From Eremophila alpestris peregrina (taxonomy: Eukaryota > Chordata > Aves > Passeriformes > Alaudidae), in contig WMCF01000018.1 of NCBI GenBank assembly GCA_009792885.1, positions 12,728,206 to 12,792,205 on the forward strand: a DNA stretch of 64,000 nucleotides. Reading direction: 5' to 3'. The translations under genes were made by a program, and so were the position numbers. Below are positions 39,401 to 48,552 of the stretch, one piece after another (position 1 is the first letter of the stretch; every line of letters starts with the position of its first letter). The notes beneath the pieces were generated by a model. That model was not told where the DNA came from. It saw only the letters and a list, made by a program, of their open reading frames with translations, and did no database searches.

Positions 39401-42400
39401 GTATAAAACATCTTTTGTCCATTGAACTGAGTGAAGTTAACTTAATAAACACCCAGGGGTGAAGAAAGGCTAAAGCTGACCTAATATCAAAATGAATTGT
39501 GTCCATCAGAAGTTATAGAATCACTGAGTTGGAAAAGACCTCCAAGATTGTCAAGTTCAGTCCAACATTGTCAAATATCATCAAGTGGGGCATCCAGAAG
39601 AGTGAATAAAAGCCATTCAGCCAAGGGTTGTGTGAATTAATCACTGTCCCATAGTCCACCTCACTCCTCGCTCCTTGCACACAGGTTTTCACAGATTCAT
39701 GGAATCATTAAGGTTGGAAAAGAGCCCCAAGGTCCTCTGCTCATTTTGTCTAGATGAGCTGCAGTTTCAGACATCCATTATATGTTTTCTGATCTGTCCC
39801 CTGAATTTCACAGCAGTTTTATAAGTGTGAATCAACATTCTCTGAGGTGTCCTGACACACAGACCCAGAACTCCAGGCTTTTGCTGAAGAATATTTAGTA
39901 GTTATCTTCAACACCATTAAGGGGAAAAGATTGGTTTGTAACTTGACTACATATGTGGTTACTTTTTAGTTAGAAAAGAAAATTAAAATGAATTTTCTGC
40001 GTGATTTCATATATCTTTGAGGTATCTTTAAGAAATAGAACAATGAAGATGCTGAAAGATATTTAGCCAACAGTCTGGAACCATGCAAAGGCAAGTAGAA
40101 ATAGAGAAGACAAAAAAGAGCAGCTCCATCTTCTACACAGAGAGCAGCTGAAGTCTGAGAACAGTTATGTAAAACCAGGAGTTAGGTTTAGGAGGAGATG
40201 GTTTAAATATAAAGTTCACTGCCCAGTGGACATCCTGATGCAGCACAGACATCATGTTGGGCCTTTGCAGAGAACCAAATTCTACATTAAATGCAGTGTT
40301 TCTGAAAGATGGCAGACCGAAAACTCTCTAAGGTGAAATCCTTTTCCTAGTCAAGGGCAAGAAGAGTTCAGCCTAAACAGGAGGTATTTAAACCTATGGG
40401 TTTTGTGTCTGTCGAAGTATGAAAGTCTTGGTAAGCTTCCCTGTTTTTTCAAATCCTTGGTCTGAGATGTGGTTTGTGCACAGGAAAATTAAAAATCTGG
40501 AATAATTCAGGTGTTACCTCAGGTGTTACCTCAGGTGTTTTGGAAGTGATGCTACAGTCCTAATTAGTTTTTTGGGAAAGACTGGAAATGATCTGTCAGG
40601 GAGATTACTGAGGTTCCTGAAAGCTACGTTAACATGTTCAGAATTTGGTGTTAAAATAGATCCTTCAGTTTATTGAACATGAGCTGTGTTGAGCAATTCA
40701 TTACCAATGACATCCTGTGCCTTCGTGGTTTGCTCTTTATCCTTCAATTTGAAATATTGTCACAAATTTCTTTTTGCACAGATTTATCACAGAGATGATG
40801 AATATGTACCTTTGGCCAGGGAAATTGGGTTCCTCTAACCCAAAGCTCACAAATCTACAGGGCAGGAATTTGTGTGACAAACTCAGCCCAGGTTCCCTTC
40901 GAGGTCAATGGATAGATTTAGGATGTGATAAGAATTTCCTTAGGGGCAGAGGATTTGTCCTTGTGTGCCAGTGATTCTTGTTCTCCATAGACAATAAAGG
41001 GAATTCAAGTGTGCATTTAATTTAACTAAAAATAGATGCCATCATTGCAGACACGTCACAGCATGAAGTTAATCAATACATACGTTAATAGACGTACTCA
41101 GTACCCTCAGGGTTTGCAACAGGAGTCACCTCTTGTTATAAAGACATCTGCAGCACACAAGAATTATGTTTTAAAAGTGTAATTTTTTCTCCACATTGAC
41201 TTTATAGACATTTTAAAAATAATTTCATTATCAATATCTATGCTGGGGATGTCCAGACCTCAGTGAGGTGAATGTTGCTTTTCAGGACTACAGACCTTGA
41301 TGTCTTCCTTGCAGAAATTCATATTTGATCAAAGTATTTCACTTGGGACAGCTTTTAAATTGGGCAATTCTCTACTTCAGAGAGGCAGGACTAAAAGGCA
41401 AGACAATTATATAATCCTCCTTCAAAGTCTGTGGTTTGGAGATTTTTGCTTCTTTTTTGATTTTTTTTTTCTCAAAATGGTTGAGCGGTTGAGGCTTTAA
41501 CTGTCTCCTTAATAAATGTGGATGTGCAAGGGAAAAACAAAAACATGATTCCTTCAAATGCTGGTCAAATGAGACGACCTTCCTCCTCAGTGTTTCTTTT
41601 ACCATCAAGTTCTAATTTAATTATTCAATAGAGGAGTGAGGGAGAACAAAGGGCAACATTATTTGTTTGTCCTGACATAAGTCCACATTCACAGCCATGC
41701 CACTGGAGAAAGTCTTATGTTTGAAGTGATTCTAAGAAAAATAACAGCTGGGAAACAGAATGTCAGCCTCAAGAAAAATTGATATTCAAATTGCTCTTTT
41801 TTTTTTTTTTTAATAACCTTAAGACTTTCCTTTTCCTGTGGGAATGTGAACAAGACTTTCACTAGACCTTTTGGAGAAATTATCTTCCAACCAGCCACTT
41901 GAACAATTATTGTCCTCAGAACTTCTAGATCCAACCCTCTCCCAAGTTTTTTGCCTGTCTGGAAGAGAAGGGGAAGGAAAGAGGATTAATCTCTTTGGCT
42001 GTTACACGCCTGAGATTTCCACTGTATCCTTTCAGATTTTCATTCCCTATTGCACATAAACTTACACATCTCACAGGACCTGCTTTTAGTCTTCTCTCTT
42101 CTCAATGTTGTTGAAAAAAAGCAATTTATTCTCATCCATGCAGGCATTAATGTCTCTCAAGCTTTTTCTTATCATTAAAATCTTCTTTTCCTCTTTATTG
42201 ATCTTAATAATCTAAAAACTTCCAAACACGTTATTTAATGTTTTCTTCCTCACTTTTATGACAATATTGAAGACAACACCTCAGATAAATTAATGATAGC
42301 ATTATATTTCCAGATCCTACAAACTAATTGTGTGATTAATCAGGTATGATTAATGCCAGAAAACTGACAATAAAAAAGAGCTTCCTCTGCATCTTTCCCT

Positions 42401-45400
42401 GAATTAATCTCCCAAGAGTGCAGTGAGGCAGAACATATTAATAGGCAATTCTATTCTGACTTTTAGATCAAAACAACATTTATCTTCTTGTTGTTGTCAT
42501 TATATGAATATAAATGATAGAAGATACAGAAAGATGATACTTTTTTGTTCAGTTTATTACCTTTAATTTGATTTTTTTTAATTCCGTGACTAGTTTAAGA
42601 CACTTACATCCTTTACATCCATTTTTTACAGAGATAACATTATTCTATAATCTCTTCCTCAGTGTTTCTGTTCATTTTTTATTAACCTGATTGCATGTGC
42701 ATAGAAAAAAAAAAAAAGCCTAGAAAGGACTCCAAAAACTATTTTACACTGGCTCACTCCTCTATAGATCACTTTTTTTAGAGATCATCAAAGCTGGACA
42801 CTCTGAATGCCCTTCATCACCCTGTTCTGAGGTTGTTCCTCTTTTTTTTCAAAAGACTTTGGCCAATGTCTGATTTTATAACCCACAAGAACAGTGTTCT
42901 CTGGTTTGTGGGGTCTTCCACCCAGACCTGAGGTTTGGTGTCCGTCAGATTCATGGCTCAGGTGTGTTCAGTGCAGTCTCCAGGCAAGAGCTGGGATGAA
43001 TTTACTCCCATTTTATCCCAAATTTGGGCCCCAAGTCTGACTGTCCCATTCCCAGGCCACTGCTGGAGATAATTGTGCTCACAGAATTCTTGAAAGTATG
43101 TTAATTAAATATTCAGTGCTGCTGAAACAAGCACATCATTCTGGGGTATCACTGAGCATGTATTAGCAAATTCAAATCTGTCTGCAATGTACCAGATGGA
43201 TAAAAGCAGAGGGGACATCTGAGTTTTAACAAATATGCATCTCTCTGAAAAACCTTTATGGCTTTTTACCTTCCTTTGTCTTCCATCTGCCTTCTTCACT
43301 TACCTGAACATAATCAATTATGTTCTTCCCCTCTGAAAATGTCCTGGAGGTTTTTCAGGTCACATTATTTTTAAATAAAGCATTTGCCTTATTTTCAGAA
43401 CAACATTTGCTTTATCTTTGCTCTTTTTTTTTTTTTTTCTGCTGCTCAATCAGACAGTGACACTCACCAAAGCATGCACAAGTCTTGGTTGGCCCCTGCT
43501 TTGGGGGAATTTCACCAGTTAAGTGCTCACATGTAAAACATTCATTTACAGCCCTGTTGTTTATATCTACTGAGCTTTATTTCCCTTTGAGATCTCTTCA
43601 TTCTGAAGCAGTGAAGTAGTTAAACAGTGGAATTGCACTTAGGTTTCCAACAACATAAACTGAGACCAAAATCAAACCTTCAGGAATAGTTGTGGGCACA
43701 AGACCATGCAGAGGCGTTAATTTTTATTTGTATGGCTGTTGAAAAAAACTTAGGGAGTTTTTTAGCTTTATTTCTGTGGTGGTTTTGGAATTTTTTCTGC
43801 TGTGCAGAAACTTTCACACGCACATACACAAATCAACAAAAAAGAAGTGATTTCAAACACTCCACTGGGGTTAAGCAATTGGGTGAGATGTTTATAACTG
43901 TACCATGGCAGCAGTCTGAATCCCTTAGCAAGATTCCCCTCTTTTTTTTTTTTTTTTTGGGCATGGTAGGTGAAAATTCCTGCTTGTAATAATGCAAATT
44001 AAAATAGCAGCAGAGAGCATTCAGCATAATTTAATGTGCCATTGCTGTAGCAGTGTGAAGAAGGGGGAGCGAACTGCAGTGTGTGTGCAAGAGGTTTTTG
44101 GGAACAAAACCAGGAATGTCGCGTATTTGTTTGTATAATTACGCGGTGTCCGTACTTCCAGAAGTCTGTCAGCAAAATACTCTCTGTGCTTCCTTCTTTA
44201 ATTAAAGTGCAGGCTGCTAATTGCAAGGCTGCATTAAAGTTCTTTCCCTCTGTTGTGACAGGAGGCTGGCTCGCTCCACCCTGCTGCTGATCCCTCTGTT
44301 TGGAATTCACTACACGGTGTTTGCCTTTTCTCCTGAGAATGTCAGTAAGAGGGAGAGGCTGGTGTTTGAATTGGGACTGGGATCCTTCCAGGTGATTATA
44401 CACTGAACTCAGCTCTCCTCAGAACCAAAGTGTTGTGGAGATGGACACCACACACAACATATCAAAAACTTCTCATTTATTCGCTGTGTGTTCTTTTTTT
44501 TTTTTCATATTTCTAAACAAAGCATGTTCTTAAATTATTGGTTAATTAAAACAGCTCATCGTGTTCATTGGTACAAAGCAATTAACATCAATATATTTGG
44601 CAAACATTCATTAAACAAAAATCTAAAGGCACATATTAATTTCTGGGTTTTTAACTACAAAACTGCACCTTTTCATTGTCTCTATTTTATCATTTCCCGT
44701 GCCAATGATCTTGTCTTCTTCCTTTCATGGGTATACACAAATCTTATCAACTTCTTCTTCTGCTGACTCAGTCATTTGGCTCACAGACCTGCTGTCAGCC
44801 CCCTCCAGAGTTCTCCCTTTTTTTTTTTTTTTTTGTATTTGGGTTACAAACACGGCTGCCAAGGATTTTTGCAGGGCCCTCTGCAAAATCCCAGCAGACA
44901 GAGGAGACACAGAGCAATGCACAGCTCTCAGAGTGTGTCTCTGCTCATTTATGTGTAGGTTTTGTATACCAGGAGTTTGGGTTTGTTGGTTTGCTTGGGT
45001 TTTTTTGTTTGTTTGTTTTTTTAACTCCAGTAATTTTCTGTCATTCCTTCAGGATTTGAAATACTTTCCCTTTTTTTTTTGTCTCTCCCATTTCCCTAGG
45101 GTTTTGTTGTTGCTGTTCTCTACTGCTTCTTGAATGGGGAGGTAAGACTTTTAATATTTAATGTCCCTCACCTGTCACCCACATCCCATTTTCTTGTGGG
45201 AGTAACTGCTGTTCCAGCTGTCCATTCTAACTCACCATCCACCATCATCCCTGATACTTTAGTCTGAATCTCACAATTCTCAGAAAAAAAAAAAAACAAA
45301 CAAAAAACCAAAAAAATCCAAAAAATTATTTGTGTTGTCTTTATCAAACCAAAACATTGGCCTTGCCAGAGGTGATGGCTCAGATTAAGGCTTCCTGACA

Positions 45401-48051
45401 GGGGTAGGATGGGGACAGGTCTCTTTTGAAATGTCAGCCCAGGTGCAGAATTTTGCGCTGGTTTTGTTGAACTTTGCCCTGTTTTTGCCAGCCCACTCTC
45501 CCAGCCTGTTCAGCCCCCTCCCAGAGGTCTGACATGTCCCTGTCACCACCCAGTTTGGAGCCATCAGCCAAACTGGTGATGGTGCTTCCAATCCCATCAG
45601 TGGGATTGTGATGAAGGTGGTGAGGGCCTGGCACAGGTTACCAGAGAAGCTGTGGCTGCCCCAGCCCTGGAAGTGTCCCAGGTCAGGTTGGATGGGGCTT
45701 GGAGCAGCCTGGGATAAATAAAGGTGTCCCTGCACATGGCAAGAGGTGGAAGGAGATGAAAGGTCTCTTCCAACCCAAACCACTCCATATGGATCAGTGT
45801 AGGGTCCAATACAAATACCTGGAGGACACCATTACTGATAAGGTGCCAGGCTAAATAAAAACCATTGCTGACCTCTCAGCGTGGTCTCCTGCCCCTCTTG
45901 CAGGTCATCCATCCACTCCAAATCTTGCCAGCTTTCCTAGGAAAAGGCTGAGGGAAGCAGTGACAAACCCTTCACTGGACTCTGAGTTTTCATGGGTCCT
46001 TGGCCTCTTCTGCTGGCACTCCCAAGTGGTTCCAGTTTCTCTCCTGAGCCCTGCCACCTTCATCCCTACACACACCCAAGGGTCTCAGATGCCCAGAGCC
46101 TTCCCCAGACACCACCTGCGTGTTTGCAAGCCTCACACTCCTCTCAGCACACAGCAACCGCTGCTGCTGCTGGCCACATTTGTGCTTGTTTCTGGTTCTC
46201 CTGTTCCTGCATTTCCCTGCCTCTTTATCTGACTGAATATCTGAGGTGATTGTTTCCTGAACTGATGGAAAAGGGTTCCCTGCCCAGTGTTGCCTTAAGA
46301 GGAACATGGGACACCTGGAATTCATCCATCCTCTCCTCCACTGCTGCACATCTCTTGTGCAGCCCAACAGTTGGAGTCTTTCCCTAAAATCACCTTCTTT
46401 TTTTCTTTTCAAGGGGGCTGAGTGCAGGTATAGCCTGGCATTGCTGATCTCTGGGACAAAAGGGTCCCAAACTCCTTAATCCAATGATTTCTTCTCAGAT
46501 AAACCACAACAATCTCCAAGCTCATCAAACAAACTCATGGGTTATCTTTGCTCATGGGCATAGTCAAGATCTCCTGAAGCCCCTTGGAAGGAATAGGGGG
46601 GATGGTTCTTGGCCAAACCAACACAACCACGTTAATTAAAGCCATTTTCCCTCTCAAGACATCAGAAAATGGTAATCAGAGAATGTCTTGTGCCTCCACT
46701 AAATTTCCTACAGCAAGAAAATGTTTGGAATATCACACTCTTCAAGATGCAAACACTATTCCCTTTTTACAGAGATAATTTAACTTTCTAATCTGGGAAG
46801 ACTTACGCATTAACCAAAATAGGAAACCAGAATAGAAATCTGGAGGTTCTAGAAGGAGAATGTGAGTTTTCCAGTTGGATTTTTCCTCCTTGTAGTTTTT
46901 GTCCATACAGTTGAAGCCCTTGTTTAGCATTTTGACTTACACTGATCCATTTTGACAATATTAATCCAGGAAAATCTAGCAAGGACTGTTAGAGACAAGA
47001 CAAACATCTTTGATGCAGCAGCTCATTGGACACTGGAAAAACATACTGGGAAACCATCTGTACATACTTCCTTGTTTTTACACTATTTCATTCAGAAATA
47101 TGATACAGGAATGAGGAATCAAGTAAATGTTGGTCTGAGCTACTCTGATCTCTCTTATACTCAATCTTCACTACTTTATATAATTATACACTTGTGCACA
47201 CCCCAGCAGTGTTGCCAGGAAACTGGTAACGAGTGAAAAGCAGAAAAGATGTGGAATTATTTACTTATTGCCTAATTGAACTTCTGACCTTGGATTGTTT
47301 TACTCTTGGTGATTTCATGTGGGTGCCCATAAAGGATAAAAAACCTCTCAGGAAGAGGAGGGTGGCACAGATGTATATTAATCCCAGAGCTGGTCTGCTC
47401 TGGGAGGATTTGAAAGGAGGAAGCAAAGTTTTCTGTAAGCATCCATCCATTATTGGCAGGTGACAGAAGCTGCCCCTGTGGACAGGGTGTTTCTGTATTA
47501 TCCAGTACTTTTGATTGCTGGTTTCTTTGGCTCCTTATTGTATCTCTGGCACTGGCCATTGATGAAAACAGGCTATTTTTCCCTCAAGGTGGTGTTGATC
47601 AGGTCGTCCATGCACCTCTGGGCTGATCCTAAATTATCTGAAATCAGACACAGAACCTGGGCTAGGCTGCAGTTCCCCACTACATGCCCAGACCTCTTCC
47701 TGCCATGGAGAAGTAACTTCAGATTTTTTGCTGAAATGAGGAGTTTAACCTTAAAAACAGTTCTGTGGAATTGTGGGGTTTTCTCTAATCTTGATAATTT
47801 GTCAGCATGTCCTCGAGCGGCTAAGTACATAAAAAATGACCTTTTGAAGTTTCTCCCTAAAGGTGCAATCAGAAATAAAGAGAAAATGGAGGAGCTGGAA
47901 AGTCAACCGGTATTTTGCTGTGGATTTCAAACATCGCCATCCTTCTCTAGCGAGCAGCGGAGTGAACGGGGGGACACAACTCTCCATTCTGAGCAAGAGC
48001 AGCTCTCAGATTCGGATGTCCAGCATAAATGCGGAGAACCTGGCGACATGA
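9409..48051 (+). CDS. ADCYAP1R1: PACAP type-1 receptor (PAC1), 5'-partial, 12 coding exons plus hop cassette
   Basis: This is a class B1 GPCR of the plasma membrane that binds PACAP (and VIP weakly) and signals through Gs/cAMP and Gq/PLC. The coding parts are 9409-9444, 10103-10144, 11832-11935, 12451-12548, 13019-13151, 15299-15452, 19202-19262, 23675-23744, 25574-25665, 44262-44391, 45100-45141 and 47863-48051. Each is bounded by AG and GT, and all phases join into 382 residues plus a stop. The order is end of the hormone-binding ectodomain, TM1 to TM7, then a cytoplasmic tail ending NLAT. Diagnostic features are the Cys pair of TM3 (STVECKA) and ECL2 (GCWDM), the IIGWGTP motif of TM4, and [11 protein letters not shown] in TM6. 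Identity with mammalian PAC1 is very high by recall. The signal peptide and first ectodomain exons are missing and probably lie upstream of base 1, so the intron before 9409 would exceed 9.4 kb. Confidence 0.96.
9562..9628. repeat. Tandem duplication in intron
   Basis: The block CATATTGTCATAATATAAAT followed by AATA occurs twice, separated by an AT-rich linker, between the two alternative ectodomain exons. Confidence 0.85.
10103..10144 (+). CDS. ADCYAP1R1: ADCYAP1R1 alternative ectodomain exon, 42 nt
   Basis: The exon lies between TTTCCTAG and GTAAGA and is 42 nt, the same length as the mammalian cassette exon encoding the D-S-N-S-L region. It reads [14 protein letters not shown] and ends with one base that completes a Gly codon with the next exon. 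Both ends are phase 1, so it can be skipped alone or together with 9409-9444 without a frameshift. In mammals, skipping these exons shortens the loop of the hormone-binding domain and changes PACAP-27/PACAP-38 selectivity. Confidence 0.78.
   Translation: MIMTCWKAQPSPS
10145..11831 (+). other. ADCYAP1R1 intron, nothing else recognised
   Basis: 1.7 kb of intron between the 42-nt cassette and the last ectodomain exon. I see no repeat family I can name and no further exon. Confidence 0.6.
11832..11935 (+). CDS. ADCYAP1R1: ADCYAP1R1 exon: last ectodomain segment
   Basis: 104 nt, starting in phase 1 and ending in phase 0 before GTGGGA. It encodes [20 protein letters not shown] and continues [14 protein letters not shown]. 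The motifs NCTEDGWSE and two cysteines belong to the conserved three-disulfide hormone-binding fold of class B1 receptors. NCT is the conserved N-glycosylation sequon, and NET in DENETES adds a second potential one. The acidic stretch before TM1 is typical of PAC1. Confidence 0.96.
12451..12548 (+). CDS. ADCYAP1R1: ADCYAP1R1 exon: TM1
   Basis: 98 nt after GCCTCCCAAG and before GTGAGT, phase 0 to phase 2. It encodes [20 protein letters not shown] followed by [12 protein letters not shown]. This is TM1 of PAC1, with the family signature Y-T-V-G-Y-S-x-S. The terminal AG joins the G of the next exon to form Arg at the start of intracellular loop 1. Confidence 0.97.
13019..13151 (+). CDS. ADCYAP1R1: ADCYAP1R1 exon: ICL1, TM2, ECL1
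   Basis: 133 nt following a long pyrimidine tract and CTCTCCAG, ending before GTGAGT. It encodes [20 protein letters not shown] and then [33 protein letters not shown] is the class B1 TM2 signature. ECL1 reads IKDGVLY, where mammals have IKDWILY by recall, so Trp is replaced by Gly at this site. Confidence 0.97.
13152..15298 (+). other. ADCYAP1R1 intron with one CR1 fragment
   Basis: 2.1 kb between the TM2 and TM3 exons. Apart from the CR1 at 14263-14635 and T-rich runs near 14640-14760, I recognise nothing. Confidence 0.6.
14263..14635 (-). mobile_element. CR1 LINE 3'-end fragment (longer subfamily)
   Basis: TTTGTCACAGACTCATTTAG, ACCACTAAACCACACCCCAA, ATGGTGACTCCACCACTGAC and CAATTTCCTCTTGTTCTAGC are diagnostic of an avian CR1 subfamily in reverse orientation. 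Confidence 0.9.
15299..15452 (+). CDS. ADCYAP1R1: ADCYAP1R1 exon: TM3, ICL2, TM4 start
   Basis: 154 nt after CTCCTGCAG, ending G before GTACGT (phase 0 to 1). It encodes [20 protein letters not shown], then [20 protein letters not shown] and [11 protein letters not shown]. The first Cys is the TM3 disulfide partner. E-G-L-Y-L is the TM3 cytoplasmic signature of class B receptors, and the segment ends in the GWG of TM4. Confidence 0.97.
15530..16090 (-). mobile_element. Second passerine-type endogenous retrovirus LTR (probably solo)
   Basis: Recognised landmarks are CTGCAGCACTTCAAGCTGAC, AAGGCCTTTTAAGGATAAAC, AACCTCCATCTTGCTTTATA and TTTTCTTTGGGGTCAGTGCC. No retroviral coding frame adjoins it. 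It starts about 80 bases after the TM3/TM4 exon donor. The ends are approximate, and orientation is inferred from a TTTATT at its left edge. Confidence 0.72.
16100..17700 (+). other. ADCYAP1R1 intron, nothing recognised
   Basis: Unique-looking intronic DNA between the LTR and the next CR1 fragment. Confidence 0.5.
17701..17876 (-). mobile_element. CR1 LINE 3'-end fragment, truncated
   Basis: TATAGAATCAAAGAATGGTT, GGGCTGGAAGAGACCTTAAA and CACAGCTTCTCTGGGCAAAT. It breaks off into AT-rich DNA. Confidence 0.9.
19202..19262 (+). CDS. ADCYAP1R1: ADCYAP1R1 exon: TM4 to ECL2
   Basis: 61 nt after GTCCCCTGCAG and before GTAGGT. It completes the GWG glycine and encodes [19 protein letters not shown], then two bases of a Gly codon. 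This is the outer half of TM4 and the start of ECL2. Phase 1 to phase 2, consistent with both neighbours. Confidence 0.96.
19338..19630 (-). mobile_element. CR1 LINE 3'-end fragment
   Basis: GAGCACAGAATCACAGAGTG, TGAGTCCAGGCTGTGACTGA and GACACCTCCAGGGATGGGCA. It begins only about 75 bases after the donor of the TM4 exon. The same subfamily appears in the opposite orientation at 61.2-61.7 kb. Confidence 0.9.
19631..23674 (+). other. ADCYAP1R1 intron, nothing recognised
   Basis: About 4 kb of intron. It has a C/A-rich simple stretch near 20818-20862 (CAACAACAACAGCAACAAAA). No exon or named repeat was recognised. Confidence 0.5.
23675..23744 (+). CDS. ADCYAP1R1: ADCYAP1R1 exon: ECL2 to TM5 start
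   Basis: 70 nt after CGACTGCAG and before GTGAGT. It encodes [20 protein letters not shown] and SIM. The first Cys is the ECL2 disulfide partner, and W-W-V-I-K-G-P marks the top of TM5. The human sequence here carries an N-D-S sequon by recall; this copy reads N-D-N, so that sequon is absent. Confidence 0.97.
25574..25665 (+). CDS. ADCYAP1R1: ADCYAP1R1 exon: TM5 to ICL3
   Basis: 92 nt after TTTCCCCCAG and ending TT before GTAAGT. It encodes [20 protein letters not shown] and [16 protein letters not shown] precedes the point in ICL3 where mammalian hip and hop cassettes insert. The split codon TT|x gives Leu when joined to 44262 and Phe when joined to the hop exon. Confidence 0.97.
26761..27598 (-). 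pseudogene. Unexplained decayed coding-like stretch, antisense in an ADCYAP1R1 intron
   Basis: On the minus strand, 27282-27022 and 27012-26761 are open in the same frame, split only by one TAA. Other frames are open across 27598-27358. A CpG-richer patch (27325-27370) and a CCAAGATGGCG motif, which resembles a YY1 site, lie within it. The pattern suits an old inserted retroelement or retrocopy with frame breaks. No conserved domain was recognised, so origin and function are unknown. Chance open frames cannot be excluded. Confidence 0.3.
29085..29362 (-). mobile_element. CR1 LINE 3'-end fragment
   Basis: GAAAATGGTTTGGGTCGGAA, CCACCCCTGCCATGGATAGG and CCACAGCTTCTCTGGACACC. Confidence 0.92.
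36247..36555 (-). other. CpG-rich antisense open frame of up to 102 codons in an ADCYAP1R1 intron
   Basis: The minus-strand frame is open for 102 codons from its first ATG (36555) and ends TLDS then TAA. Composition is hydrophilic and acidic ([18 protein letters not shown] at the end), like a cytoplasmic C-terminal tail. CpG density is clearly above that of the surrounding intron and continues to about 36060 beyond the stop. A possible acceptor (CCTCTGTAG) on the minus strand could mark an exon start near 36495. I do not recognise the protein. It may be a retrocopy fragment, a terminal exon of an unknown antisense gene, or chance. Confidence 0.3.
38915..38998 (+). CDS. ADCYAP1R1: ADCYAP1R1 hop cassette exon (ICL3) with hop1/hop2 tandem acceptor
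   Basis: 84 nt. The upstream sequence ATTTAGCAG offers two acceptors three bases apart. Using TTTAG the exon starts at 38915 and reads [20 protein letters not shown], then MSELSTITL. Using CAG it starts at 38918 and lacks the Ser. These correspond to the hop1 (28 residues) and hop2 (27 residues) isoforms known in mammals. The donor is CT|GTAAGT. Inclusion lengthens ICL3 between TM5 and TM6, which in mammals alters coupling to phospholipase C. Phase 2 at both ends makes it a clean cassette. Confidence 0.95.
39512..39790 (-). mobile_element. Degraded CR1 LINE fragments (two pieces)
   Basis: ATAGAATCACTGAGTTGGAA with AAGACCTCCAAGATTGTCAA, then a second start at CACAGATTCATGGAATCATT. This suggests two partial copies or one broken copy. 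Confidence 0.75.
40505..40540. repeat. Short tandem repeat CAGGTGTTACCT
   Basis: CAGGTGTTACCT occurs twice, with a third partial unit, in the intron. Confidence 0.85.
44262..44391 (+). CDS. ADCYAP1R1: ADCYAP1R1 exon: ICL3, TM6, ECL3, TM7 start
   Basis: 130 nt after TTGTGACAG and ending CAG before GTGATT. It encodes [40 protein letters not shown] and [17 protein letters not shown] is the TM6 signature of class B1 receptors, and the basic RLAR start is the G-protein contact region. FELGLGSFQ opens TM7. Confidence 0.97.
45100..45141 (+). CDS. ADCYAP1R1: ADCYAP1R1 exon: TM7
   Basis: 42 nt after TTTCCCTAG and before GTAAGA. It encodes [14 protein letters not shown], the conserved end of TM7 with the family motif V-A-x-L-Y-C-F-x-N-x-E. 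It is too short to stand out as an ORF. Phase 0 at both ends. Confidence 0.96.
45142..47862 (+). other. Last ADCYAP1R1 intron
   Basis: 2.7 kb between the TM7 exon and the tail exon. It holds an A-rich run (45284-45327), a CR1 fragment in plus orientation, and an open frame (47460-47862) that runs into the tail exon out of frame. No coding function was recognised. Confidence 0.6.
45560..45802 (+). mobile_element. CR1 LINE 3'-end fragment, sense orientation
   Basis: GGTTACCAGAGAAGCTGTGG, GGATGGGGCTTGGAGCAGCC and AGGTCTCTTCCAACCCAAAC, the CR1 3' end read forward. Confidence 0.9.
47863..48051 (+). CDS. ADCYAP1R1: ADCYAP1R1 terminal coding exon: helix 8 and C-terminal tail
   Basis: 189 nt after TCCCTAAAG, encoding 62 residues and TGA at 48049-48051. 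It begins [20 protein letters not shown], the amphipathic helix 8, and ends [17 protein letters not shown]. The Ser-rich tail is a likely kinase and arrestin site, and the last four residues NLAT match mammalian PAC1. The acceptor has a weak pyrimidine tract (TTTCTCCCTAAAG). Confidence 0.97.
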   Translation: MQSEIKRKWRSWKVNRYFAVDFKHRHPSLASSGVNGGTQLSILSKSSSQIRMSSINAENLAT

Positions 48052-48156
48052 GCAGCTGAGGAGAGCAAAGCAACCAACGAGCAAACCAAAAACCATCCCT
48101 TGAAAAAGAAACAAAAATGAAATAATAGTTTTGGTGGTGGTGCAGGTCTCTCATCC

Positions 48157-48255
48157 CTTTCCTTTCCTTTCCTTTCCTTTCCTTTCCTTTCCTTTCCTTT
48201 CCTTTCCTTTCCTTTCCTTTCCTTTCCTTTCCTTTCCTTTCCTTTCCTTTCCTTT
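48157..48255. repeat. (CCTTT)n pentanucleotide array, left of gap
   Basis: About twenty perfect CCTTT units, starting about 105 bases after the ADCYAP1R1 stop codon. The array runs into unresolved bases, so its true length is unknown. Confidence 0.97.
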
Positions 48256-48510
48256 NNNNNNNNNNNNNNNNNNNNNNNNNNNNNNNNNNNNNNNNNNNNN
48301 NNNNNNNNNNNNNNNNNNNNNNNNNNNNNNNNNNNNNNNNNNNNNNNNNNNNNNNNNNNNNNNNNNNNNNNNNNNNNNNNNNNNNNNNNNNNNNNNNNNN
48401 NNNNNNNNNNNNNNNNNNNNNNNNNNNNNNNNNNNNNNNNNNNNNNNNNNNNNNNNNNNNNNNNNNNNNNNNNNNNNNNNNNNNNNNNNNNNNNNNNNNN
48501 NNNNNNNNNN
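48256..48510. other. Assembly gap (255 N)
   Basis: Run of N inside the pyrimidine pentanucleotide array of the ADCYAP1R1 3' UTR. Open frames reported across it are artefacts. Confidence 1.
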
Positions 48511-48552
48511 TCCTCTCCTCTCCTCTCCTCTCCTCTCCTCTCCTCTCCTCTC
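48511..48552. repeat. (TCCTC)n array, right of gap
   Basis: About eight TCCTC units, a different pentamer from the CCTTT left of the gap, again all pyrimidine on the plus strand. The switch from CCTTT to CCTCT-type units must happen inside the gap. Confidence 0.95.

Larger units (their letters stand above)
38999..44261 (+). other. ADCYAP1R1 intron downstream of hop
   Basis: 5.3 kb with a pyrimidine tract and T-run near 39200-39255, CR1 remnants at 39512-39790, and T-runs near 41797, 43428 and 43944. No further cassette exon was recognised. Confidence 0.55.
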
